Shown: one piece after another, positions 8,155-16,994 of the stretch
Layout of the letters: each line of letters begins with the position of its first letter
Numbering within the stretch: the first letter of the stretch is position 1
Assembly (NCBI GenBank): GCA_023091735.1
Contig: JALKBU010000974.1
Location: forward strand, 1 to 19,151
Direction of reading: 5' to 3'
DNA: 19,151 nucleotides
DNA from: Trichomonas tenax
Taxonomy: Eukaryota > Parabasalia > Trichomonadida > Trichomonadidae
The notes under the pieces: generated by a model
The model's input: the letters and a program-made list of their open reading frames with translations, nothing else
What the model was told of the DNA's origin: nothing
The model's database searches: none
Made by a program: the position numbers and the translations under genes

Positions 8155-9726
8155 ATGAGCGAACCTTTGCCTCCTGTGCCGACTGTTTTGCATCGAACGA
8201 CGAAGGACGGGACAAAAGTGACGTACACAATCAAGGAGAAGATGGGCAGCGGCGGATTTGCGACTGTTTACTCAGGAGAAGAGATGCCAGGTCGATTACC
8301 TGTTGCAATTAAATGCATAAGTCAAACTAGAGTCGCGGATCCGAAAGTTCGAAGGAAATTAATCAGCGAAGTCGATATTCACAAGTCTCTTCACCATAAA
8401 AGTATCGTAGAATTTAAAGGAGTTTTTCAGGACGAGAACTATGTGTATATTCTGCTAGAGCTTTGCTCTAATGGGACCGTCCTGGACATGCTGAAAAAGC
8501 AAAATCCATTCTCAGAAAAGCAAACTTCACAGATATGTTTCCAACTGTTAAATGCATTAGTTTATTTACACGAGCACCGAGTAATTCATCGCGATCTGAA
8601 ACTTCAAAATTTACTTCTCGACAAAAATAACCACATGAAACTCGCGGATTTTGGGTTAAGCGCGCAATTGCAAAGTGATGACGAAAAGAAAATGACTATT
8701 TGCGGTACGCCGAGTTATTTGAGCCCAGAGGTCGTCGGTGGAGGAAAGAAAGGACACACGACGTCCGTGGACATTTGGGCAACCGGAGTTTGCTCATTTT
8801 TGATGTTAACAGGCAAACAGCCGTTTCAAAGTTCGGATAAGAAAATAACATATAAAAAGATATCGCACGTCAGCTACCAATGGCCTGAAAAGCCTCACGT
8901 TTCAGAGTTGGCAAAAGATTTTGTCGATCACGCTTTGCAGAAGGATCCAGAAGCAAGACCAACAGCAAAGGAACTTTTGACACATCCGTTTATCACGACT
9001 TACAACGCAGAATTAATCCAATCTCAAAATCTCGCATCAACAGTTACAAATTCAACATTAGACAGCTCACGCAATCTATTAATGACATCACGACCAGATA
9101 ATTCAAGTTCGGCATCCGAAAACGAGGAGACAAACGAAAGTCCGGAATCTGGACAACCAATTCGTCTTCCTTCATATTCTGTTCGTATTTGGTGGGATTA
9201 TTCTCATCGCTATGGCTTAGCGTATATGCTGCACAACCATATATGCGGCGCATGTTTCAATGATTCATCGCGAATTATTTTATCACCAGACGGAACATTT
9301 TGTCAGTATTGGGCATCACAACAAACTCCTTCACCAGATATTGTTGATATGAGCACAATAGAAGGTTCACCAATTCGTAAGAAATTACTTTTAATACAGC
9401 ATTTTGCTGTTGAACTTAGACAGAGAGCCGGAGCAATGCATTATCCTCCAATAGAGATCACATCACAAACAATGACAATCCCGCATGTGAAGTACTGGGC
9501 GAGAACAAGGGACGGCGTTTTATTCAGAATGGCGAATCGTGATATTCAAGCAAACTTTAGAGATCATACAAAGCTTGTTATAGAGAGCAACAGCAAAAAT
9601 CTATTTTACGATACAGGAAGAGGCGTGCAGCAGTTGACCCTCGCCGATCTTGGAGATCGCGAGAGGTATCATGAAGTACGCAAGAGATTTGTTATTGTTA
9701 AGGAAATGGCGAAGGAACTTGTCTGA
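8155..9726 (+). CDS. Polo-like serine/threonine protein kinase
   Basis: A 523-residue protein with the full Polo-kinase layout. The kinase domain (about 22-281) has a glycine loop GSGGFATV (31-38), ATP-binding Lys53 in VAIK, catalytic HRD (145-147, Asp147), Asn152, DFG (165-167) and an activation segment MTICGTPSYLSPE in which Thr181 matches the activating T-loop Thr of Plk1. After a Ser/Asn-rich linker (about 284-338), polo box 1 starts at SVRIWWDYSHRYGLAYML (342-359) and polo box 2 contains WARTRDGVLFRM and NFRDHTKLVIES (467-478). Trp346, His471 and Lys473 align with the residues that grip phosphopeptides in the Plk1 polo-box domain, so phospho-dependent targeting to spindle poles, basal bodies or the division apparatus is likely. 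The ATG at 8155 is the first in frame. Possible initiators (TCATTTC 8047, TCATATT 8056) are about 100 bases upstream. Confidence 0.93.
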   Translation: MSEPLPPVPTVLHRTTKDGTKVTYTIKEKMGSGGFATVYSGEEMPGRLPVAIKCISQTRVADPKVRRKLISEVDIHKSLHHKSIVEFKGVFQDENYVYILLELCSNGTVLDMLKKQNPFSEKQTSQICFQLLNALVYLHEHRVIHRDLKLQNLLLDKNNHMKLADFGLSAQLQSDDEKKMTICGTPSYLSPEVVGGGKKGHTTSVDIWATGVCSFLMLTGKQPFQSSDKKITYKKISHVSYQWPEKPHVSELAKDFVDHALQKDPEARPTAKELLTHPFITTYNAELIQSQNLASTVTNSTLDSSRNLLMTSRPDNSSSASENEETNESPESGQPIRLPSYSVRIWWDYSHRYGLAYMLHNHICGACFNDSSRIILSPDGTFCQYWASQQTPSPDIVDMSTIEGSPIRKKLLLIQHFAVELRQRAGAMHYPPIEITSQTMTIPHVKYWARTRDGVLFRMANRDIQANFRDHTKLVIESNSKNLFYDTGRGVQQLTLADLGDRERYHEVRKRFVIVKEMAKELV

Positions 9727-9913
9727 TTTTTTTATTTTGTTATATTTTATTGTTAATTTCTAAATTTTATATATTATGATTCATACTTTGAGACATTCTT
9801 TTCATATTTTTTTGATGTGTTTCCAAATTGGTTGACAATCAAAATGAAGTTTATATTTCACAGCACAGTTATGGGATGTTTTTTATAAAGGAACAAAACC
9901 AAATGTTATCATT

Positions 9914-10845
9914 ATGGAACAAACAGAGCCAGTTTTTCGAAATGTAATAGATAAATATTATTTAAAATTATGCTTATTCGCAAACGAAGTAACTAGTTCG
10001 GTGAATTTTACAACAAGCTCTGAATCAACGATGCTTCTTGTTGAAGACACTTCATTTTCATATTGCTCATGCTCAGGAAGCAGCGGTTCAATATTGTTCG
10101 AATCTAAAGGACAGTTTTCACAGCAGAGAATCTGCAGCTTCCGATCCCAATTCACAAATCGAGACAATCAAGGTGTTTATTGTAAAATTTTGCATCGAAC
10201 CAATACCCAATTCATCTTAAAGATTTATCAATTGCTTTTTCAGGCAATGATTTGGGTTTGGGTAAGCGCATTATTTACTTTAGCGGAAGCTCAAACATCT
10301 ATTCACTGAATGAGTCTTTTACTGATATTTATGGAAGGAATCTCTTTCAAATTGCTTCTATATCAAGTTCATCGAGCATTTCATTTTCAACGTTTTCCAA
10401 TAATACTGAGAATACAGATTTTAATATGAATGCAGCATCTATTAAAACTAATTCAAATAAGCCGTTTCAAATAAAATATTGTAACTTTTTTAATAACAAA
10501 GGGACTAATGGCAATGCTTTGATAGACTCTTCAGGCTTCCAAGCAATCATTTCTAATTGCAGTTTTCAAGAGAATACCGGAAATTCCATTGAATTCACTG
10601 GAACTATAATAGTTGAATATAGTTATTTTGCAGAACCTCCATATCAAAATGGATGTGAATCTTACCGTAATAATTTAACAACATACTTCGCAGCTAGTTT
10701 ATCTCATCTTTCACCGTACAAATGTCAAGCAGAACATCCTATTATAAATATTATAAAACAAAACAGAAATCAGACAATTTTGAAATATCTTAACCACTTA
10801 TTATTTACAAGTTGTCAATTTGAAGTTATATATCTATGTTATTAA
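9914..10845 (+). pseudogene. Frameshifted parallel beta-helix (Pmp-like) surface protein fragment
   Basis: Two overlapping frames carry one protein. Frame one starts at ATG 9914 (VNFTTSSESTMLLVEDTSFSYCSC...) and stays protein-like to about 10190. The second half is in another frame, from about 10200 (LSIAFSGNDLGLGKRIIYFS) to the stop at 10845. The short N-x-F/C-x-F-x-N-N units (YCNFFNNKGTNGNA, NCSFQENTGNSIEF) and the ending YFAEPPYQNGCESYRNN are typical of right-handed beta-helix surface proteins, large families of which (including chlamydial-Pmp-like ones) are known in trichomonads. There is no signal peptide at the start and no C-terminal membrane segment, so even the joined product of about 310 residues is a fragment. 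A sequencing error at about 10190 could explain the frameshift but not the missing ends. A TCATTAT overlaps the ATG at 9909. Confidence 0.6.
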
Positions 10846-10859
10846 GAAGAAAGTATGTA

Positions 10860-11060
10860 TCATTTTTTTATAAATTAAATAAATAGACTCTGTTAAGAGT
10901 CCAGTTGTTCAAATCTAATTTATATAAATCTTTGCTTCTCAATCATCTCTTTGGTCTCCGTTTGCCAAGAGAATAAAAGCATTTCTTCGATTTCCTTCTA
11001 ATTCAAATCGCTTTAATAGATTCTGCAATTCCATATGGAAAAAAGGAAAGTTCATCTTTT
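10860..11060. other. Short intergenic spacer, no gene seen
   Basis: The spacer between two gene relics has an AATAAA-like AT tract just after the beta-helix relic. No open frame or repeat was recognised. Confidence 0.35.
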
Positions 11061-11560
11061 TCTTAGTGGGAAAGGAATTCAATTAAGTCTTTGAAGAAAT
11101 CCTTCTGCAACTGTTGGAATGAAGTAATTATAAGAGCAATTTATCCTCATTCATCTTTTCTTCTACATCCGAATGTATTTCATTCTTTTCTGCTGCAACA
11201 ACTTGAGCTGAAATTTGCTTTCTGGTGCATTGCTTAATTCGATCATCTTTTCAGAACTATGCTGCTCATTTTTGTTCTTTTCTGTTCCTTGTTTTCAACA
11301 ACTGCTCTAGCAAGCTTCTTTTCGATCAGTCCGAATAAATATTGCTGACAGTCTTCAGGCTTCCAGAGCTCGATGAGTTTCATCAAAACTTTCTTGGATG
11401 GATGCTTTTCATCAATGTAATAGTTGAATGCTACTGGCTTCATTTCACCTTCATAGCTCTAGAGGATCGACATCTTCAAGGCAAATATCCGCGAATTACA
11501 TCAAAAACTTGAAGAATCAATCGCTAGAAACTTCGCAACATGGATGCTTCTCATTATGAC
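11060..11560 (-). pseudogene. Multiply frameshifted relic of an unknown gene
   Basis: The longest intact piece (11243-11443) reads MKPVAFNYYIDEKHPSKKVL followed by MKLIELWKPEDCQQYLFGLI, a well-formed helical protein segment. Upstream of it, LEDVDPLEL appears in another frame near 11460. Downstream, NKNEQHSSEKMIELSNAPES (about 11270-11210) and AAEKNEIHSDVEEKMNEDK (about 11200-11130) continue in the two other frames. Protein-like, Lys/Glu-rich sequence alternating over all three frames within 400 bases indicates a decayed gene. The family is not recognised. The 66-residue frame might still be expressed but has no clear promoter. Confidence 0.45.
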
Positions 11561-13208
11561 TGAGATGATGAGATTTGCCTCTTCCAAAAATATTCTTTCT
11601 GTGCTTAAAACATTCCTCTTTTCTATTTGATCTCTTGCTTAAATTGATTTTCGACGAAAAAGTCCCAATGGAATGTGAATTTTTCAAAAATTTTCTGATT
11701 TTATTTTAGGATCAAAAGGTGTCTATTGATTGGAACAATAAAATCATATCGTATTTTTTTGTTTACATGTCATAAATTCACTTTATTTATCATTTTTATT
11801 TTTGTATTTTAAATCATTTGTTCGATGATTTAGAAGAGAATAAAATGATCATTTCCATTCAGAATCGAATAAACAACTAAATGGAAATAGGTTGATTGAT
11901 GAATTGAAGAACAAAATTGATTATTTATTTATATTCGATTTTTGATTTCAGTCAAATAGTTGATAAATGTGAACACTCGGCTGCTCCCAGCAAATCCATG
12001 AAAGTCCCAATACTATTGGTGCTATTGATATAGTTTTATTTTGAATTTTGATAAATATGAATATCCAATAATTAATATTTGATACGCAGCATGGCAGTGT
12101 TGTTTTAACATTGAAGTATTCGGAAGAAATGTTATAATGAATCAAGTATATTGTCAATAATTTAGATCGCAGAATATCAAAAGCGTTGAAATTAGTTAAT
12201 CCGCCGAGTTTTTGATCATAGAAGAAAGTGCACAGTATATCGAGATAAGTATATCCGCTTTATATTTGTAATTTGAAATTTGATCACTTTTTTTGATTAT
12301 TTGAAATTATTTGCATATTTCCTCTGTTACAGTACTACAATATCAGTGGTTGAAGCCATTAAGAATCTCCAAATGCCAAAAGAAGCTTAGCGAGAGGTGT
12401 ATTGACTTCACGTGTCCACAGACAACATTGCCAGTATGATCAATATGCTTTAGTGACGATAGGAATACACACTATCTGGTTGGATATTACTATTGTCGCT
12501 TATGTTGATCCACAACTAACAATTTAGCAACAAATTACAAATTAAATCAACAAAAAGACAGCAGATGGTATATACATATCATTATATTCCATTCAGTGAT
12601 GTGTCAGTAGTATATAAAATGATATTTAAAAAAATAGATATTTTCTTATTTATTATGAGTTAAAAATGTATTATTAGAAGACAGTTCTATCCGGCTGTGA
12701 GTGCACTTGAATAGATTAAGCTTGATTGATTAAGAATATAACCAAAAATGGAAGGCAAAATTCAAAATACATCCCAACTTTACAAATTATTTCAATTTTA
12801 AAATTTAGTATATCATTACTAACACAATTTCAGTCATATACAGACGATAAGAGTCAAAAAAATCGATACAAAAAGTACCTATAACCGTTTGGCCAGGTAA
12901 CTAAAGGCATCTGTATACATCGCACATATATATGACATTCTAAATTCACCAATTTTGTTCGCTAAATCCCAAAAATGGAGTCAATACATTTCTGCTTAGC
13001 GGCGAAATTCAGGGTTTATATAGGATATCTTACTGTTTTAAAGTGTACTTCGTGCATTTAATATCGTTGAATAGCTAAGAACTCTTGATTATTAAGATTT
13101 TTTGAAAAGACTTAATCTCTCAACGATTCTGTAAAAATTCTTTTATATTCGGGTATATCTCAAGCATAATAATGTTTTGTTTAATAAAAAAATTTATTCA
13201 CCACAATT

Positions 13209-13345
13209 GAGGATATATTTATATGAATGTTTTTATCTTTTCTTAAATAATTCTTCTCGAATTGAATGAAAAATTTTCAAATCGAGGATATATTTATATG
13301 AATGTTTTTTTTCTTTTCTTAAATAATTCTTCTCGAATTGAATGA
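13209..13345. repeat. Direct duplication of a 62-bp block, offset 75 bp
   Basis: The block beginning GAGGATATATTTATATGAAT and ending CTCGAATTGAATGA occurs at 13209-13270 and 13284-13345, nearly identical apart from one base within the T-run. The close identity points to a recent tandem duplication in non-coding DNA. A further fragment (ATTGAATGAAAAAATTGAAT) follows. Confidence 0.75.
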
Positions 13346-13593
13346 GAAAAATTGAATGAAAAAATTGAATTATATTTTAAAATATAATGGTTCTCAGAAA
13401 AACCAAGGGAATATTTTCGTTCAAAATTAGATATCTTTGGGTTATATAGAATCTATGATTCACAAATAAATTCAATAATGGTTTTTACTTAAAAATTATG
13501 AAAAAACAAATCAATTTAGGTAAAATTCAGCGGCTATGCATAATTTCAATAATGGTTTTCAAATTTTTGAAAGCGTCACAATAATTTTTTTCT

Positions 13594-13600
13594 CTCATTT
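13594..13600 (+). promoter_or_regulatory. Initiator-like element TCATTTT
   Basis: CTCATTTTTT lies 9-15 bases before the ATG at 13609, in the expected position for a trichomonad initiator. A second TCAT overlaps just before the start codon. Confidence 0.4.
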
Positions 13601-13608
13601 TTTCTCAT

Positions 13609-14094
13609 ATGCAGTTCCTGGATGACCTATTGAAAACTAGAAAGATCCATCACTGTGCATGCCGTACAAAGCAAACGAAGAGGGACAGAAAGATGATTGA
13701 CGAGAGAAGGAAGCAAATTGGTTTGCAAGTTGATTATGTCGACGCATATTTGTCAAAACTAGCCTGTTGCCACATAACAACGAGCTATATGCTGGAGTTC
13801 GCACATATAGCTGCAGATCTTCTCAATATCAAGATCGATCGCTTAGCAAAGAGAAATCGGACAGCGATGCTTTGCTGGTTTGCTGAAAATTGGACTGCCT
13901 TGCATCCATACTTGATGAGTTCCTACTTTACCGATATCGTTAAATCACATAATGCCTCTTCTTCCATTGATCATAATTTGGATATTTTGACACCGGAGGT
14001 TTCTAGCTCAGAGGAAGTGAGTATTCAACATAATAGAAGATCTGGTTATATTATTGACCCTTCTGATCTTTCTCAACTCCTTAATTATCATTGA
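13609..14094 (+). CDS. Small basic helical protein with Cys/His clusters, unknown function
   Basis: A 161-residue protein. Residues 1-105 look like a compact helical domain: KIHHCACRTKQ (12-22), a basic segment KRDRKMIDERRKQIG (24-38), LSKLACCHITTSYMLEFAHI (48-67), then KIDRLAKRNRTAMLCWFAENW (75-95). His14, His15, Cys16 and Cys18 with Cys53, Cys54 and His55 could form a metal site, and the many Arg/Lys would suit nucleic-acid binding, but neither is proven. The tail (112-161) is Ser-rich, acidic and likely disordered. No signal or membrane segment. The coding stretch is clearly more balanced in base content than its surroundings and has its own initiator-like element, which supports a real gene. 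I do not recognise a named family. Confidence 0.6.
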   Translation: MQFLDDLLKTRKIHHCACRTKQTKRDRKMIDERRKQIGLQVDYVDAYLSKLACCHITTSYMLEFAHIAADLLNIKIDRLAKRNRTAMLCWFAENWTALHPYLMSSYFTDIVKSHNASSSIDHNLDILTPEVSSSEEVSIQHNRRSGYIIDPSDLSQLLNYH

Positions 14095-15386
14095 TTATCC
14101 TAATCAACTCAAAATGGCTCAATTTACGTTGGGAATAATATGATTATATTCGCGTATATGTTTAGTATTAATTCAAAACGTTGTTTGATCTAAAAATATC
14201 AAAGAAATGAAAAAATGTAATATTTTTTACAGATGAAGCGGTTTGGATTTCTCTGATAATATTTTATACAACTATCATCATGTGTTTTGTATTCCCAATA
14301 TCCAATGATCTGGATTGATATTTTTAATAAAAAAAAGAAAAAATGATTTTCGAATTTCGATTATTGGCATATATGATATAATTCGGATATTAAACTGAAT
14401 GGCATTCATCTCGTTGTTTTGTCAATGTGAATATCATTTTTTAATCGATATATTAATCAATTAATCTGATCATTGGATTATATATCATCGCATTTAATTA
14501 GTTCCCTGATTTATTGGCTCTTATTTTCAATAATTATTTCCAAAATTTAAAAATTACCATATATGCATCCATTTTTGCACATATATTAAGGAACTTAACT
14601 ATAAATGATTATATGATAGGCTAAAGTTGATGAAACACAACCGGAATATTCGATGTGAAATTGCTAGTAAAACATAAAGAGTTTTTGTAGGTTTGTTTCA
14701 ATTTTTCAATCACTTACGCCAATACATAGAAATCCACACGATTAAAAGTGTCCAACATTGTTTGAATCTAAATCTCTTGAATTAAAATTGAGAATTGATA
14801 TTCGATTGAATACTGGTGTGAATGTGTCCGGGATAGACTGCTTCTGACGATTTAAAACATTATTTCTGTTGGTTTTACAATTTGATTGAAAAAACTCCAA
14901 AAAACGTTCTTAGTGGATTAATTTTTTAACAGACCTCATACATCAGTTTTACACACATAGGCATAATGAATCGAAATAATTTCGCTCAAGAAAATCCAGT
15001 GTAGACTGTGGAAACGACGAAACTCATGTATCAAGTTGATATTTTCAGTTTATAATGTTAGAGATGATTTGGAACTCATCAGTGTAGTCCATATTTCTAA
15101 GAACAAAGCATAAATCAAAAGGGTAATTTGTTTCACAATGTCAGATCAATGATTGAACGTTAATCGGTTTGAAATATCATAGAATAGAGTTTTAAACCAT
15201 ATCGCTTATAATTGTCTATCATTACATTGAAAAAAAGTAAGATATAGACTTATCAAAATTAAAATCGACTCATTTCATCAAATAAACATAACCACTATAT
15301 AGGCTCGTTGAATTCGAATGATATTCTATGTGTGCTATGTATTGGATTAAACGTCGAAATATATTCAACAAACATATATAAATATT
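14095..15386. other. Intergenic region, nothing recognised
   Basis: About 1.3 kb of AT-rich sequence between convergent gene ends (13609-14094 on plus, 15387-16550 on minus). I see no open frame with protein-like composition, no RNA gene and no clear repeat. Confidence 0.5.
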
Positions 15387-16550
15387 TTACAATTCAAACA
15401 AAGGCCATGGTTGCCGCATTGTTGGGGCGGTGATTGCATATGCAACAAAACCAATGGACGCTAAAATAATAATTGCGCATTGAATAAGAAATTGCTGGTC
15501 ACAAATCTCACGGAATTCGGGATAATATCTCGAAGGCTGAACATTTGGACTATTTTTAAAGATTTTATTGATTATCGATATCTTTTTGTATTTTGGAGCT
15601 GGCGTTTCTATCTTTTTGGCACTCAAAACATCGAGTGCAGAAGTTGGAAGCTTCTCTCCTACTGATGAATAAAACTCAGATGCTTCATTTATCCAAAGAA
15701 GAGATATTGTATTTGATTTATCAGTCCAAGGTGTGTTTGTCTCAGGAATTCGAATAGACACAACTTGCGGATCCATATGACGGCTAATTTTATGCGAATA
15801 AAAGATATAATGACCTGGATATTCATAATTCCACCACCATTGCAAGGTGGTGATGTTTCCTCTAAAGTATTGTATAACTAAACCAGTGTCATATGGACCA
15901 TATGCGGTATTAAGTGATTTCGTTAAGTTAACACGAACTGATGTATAATTGCATCCAAAATTAACTATTTTTTCAAATGTTTCCATTGAAGGTTCAATAA
16001 GCATGAAGTCTATATTCTGTGTCGGTCCCAGATCAGCAATAATCCATGTTTGAAATTCTGGAGCTGCCGCTGGTGGTCTATATTCGAAAATTTTCGATGG
16101 GTTGTTCCTAAATACTGTGTATCCACCTATGTGGAGTACTTTTGAGTAATTTAATGTCCAAATATTCAACATAAAATAAAATTGTTTGTCAACTGAGTGT
16201 TTTTCTGGTCCTTTACAGGGCCAGTTGATGAAGGGTCGATATATGATATGCGTATATACATTTTTAAGCATTTTTATTTCATGGTCAGATATTCGAATTC
16301 CGATAGGAAGGATCATCACGCGATCTATGCTTGAATTAAATTTCTTCAACTGATAACCAATAACTTGTGCGTTGACCATTTTGTGATGCGGCAAATCGTC
16401 GGCACAAAATACGTGAACAAAAGCGTATTTTGACCTCGAAAGAGGATCATTTTCTGTTGTGACATTTCCTCGGCCTGATGCCTCTTCAAATGTATAGAAT
16501 TTGTAATCTAACACCTTTGAAGAAGAAGAAGTAAATAAGAAAGAAAGCAA
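15387..16550 (-). CDS. Glycogenin-like GT8 fold protein with lost DxD motif and C-terminal membrane segment
   Basis: About 387 codons following the GT8/glycogenin pattern: KYAFVHVFCADD (41-52) as first strand, AQVIGYQLKKFNSSIDRVMI (61-80), FMLNIWTLNYSKVLHIGGYTVFRNNPSKIFEY (126-157), IDFMLIEPSMETFEKIV (180-196) and YGPYDTGLVIQYF (217-229). In glycogenin the third block carries the Mn-binding D-x-D (MDADTLV). Here it is GGY (142-144), so sugar transfer is unlikely. Asp221 matches the D of the family's DQG. A hydrophobic segment at about 353-375 near the C-terminus may anchor it. There is no in-frame ATG before codon 58 (16377-16379), which is inside the fold. The frame reaches back to a TAG at about 16555 and only a TTG opens it. 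Another frame over 16510-16605 encodes a very hydrophobic stretch, so the 5' end is probably disrupted, or an upstream exon is missed. Confidence 0.6.
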   Translation of the reverse strand: MLSFLFTSSSSKVLDYKFYTFEEASGRGNVTTENDPLSRSKYAFVHVFCADDLPHHKMVNAQVIGYQLKKFNSSIDRVMILPIGIRISDHEIKMLKNVYTHIIYRPFINWPCKGPEKHSVDKQFYFMLNIWTLNYSKVLHIGGYTVFRNNPSKIFEYRPPAAAPEFQTWIIADLGPTQNIDFMLIEPSMETFEKIVNFGCNYTSVRVNLTKSLNTAYGPYDTGLVIQYFRGNITTLQWWWNYEYPGHYIFYSHKISRHMDPQVVSIRIPETNTPWTDKSNTISLLWINEASEFYSSVGEKLPTSALDVLSAKKIETPAPKYKKISIINKIFKNSPNVQPSRYYPEFREICDQQFLIQCAIIILASIGFVAYAITAPTMRQPWPLFEL

Positions 16551-16579
16551 AACCTAAGAAATATGACAACGTAATTAAA

Positions 16580-16810
16580 ATTACATGACAAAAAAGATGT
16601 ATTCTGGTCAAAATCAATTTTACATGACAATTATTGAAATAAAATGTCAGAAAACTCGATTTTACATTACAAAATTGAGATTTACTTGACAAAAATCAGA
16701 TTCATCAAAATTACTTGTCAAAAATTATAAATTACATGTCAATTATCAATTTTACGTAGCAAAAATGAATTTTCTTAGAATTACCTGTCAAAATATTATA
16801 TTACATGTCA
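16580..16810. repeat. Second array of about ten TTTACATGTCA-like motifs
   Basis: Copies or variants begin near 16580, 16619, 16639, 16661, 16681, 16710, 16731, 16751, 16780 and 16800 (for example TTTACATGACA, TTTACTTGACA, ATTACATGTCA, TTACATGTCA). From 16619 on, the steps are close to 20 or 29 bases (20, 22, 20, 29, 21, 20, 29, 20). It lies between the divergent GT8-like (-) and collagen-like (+) genes, directly before the broken start of the former. It is the same motif as in the 1694-1822 array and in the same position relative to a minus-strand gene. Confidence 0.7.
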
Positions 16811-16994
16811 TAATTTATTTTTATGTAATCGTTTTCATCACATAATATTATAATTGAATTGAAAAAAGCGCTTTTAATACGTATCATAATATTCTCATTA
16901 TTATATAATGGTATTTCTGTGTTAATATTAATCTTATTGTAATTTACTGGATCTGTTGATTTCAAATAGAAATACATGTTTTATTAATTTTAAA

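Larger units (their letters stand above)
11640..13600. other. Gene-poor AT-rich region
   Basis: No credible gene in nearly 2 kb. It contains a single TTTACATGTCA motif (11762-11772), a stretch at 12385-12515 that reads plus-strand protein-like with several Cys (SERCIDFTCPQTTLPV, stop, SICFSDDRNTHYLVGYYYC) and may be another relic, and the duplicated block at 13209-13345. Open frames here are short and of random composition. Confidence 0.5.

Noticed and set aside
10252..10845. Independent 197-residue gene
   Set aside because: Its first Met is inside a beta-helix unit whose sequence continues upstream in the same frame and then in another frame, so it is the second half of one broken gene.
11948..12157. 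69-residue minus-strand frame
   Set aside because: No promoter-like element, AT-driven composition and no domain-like pattern.
16956..16994. Upstream extension of the collagen-like frame
   Set aside because: It opens only with TTG, the extension has no protein-like character, and an ATG is available at 16995.
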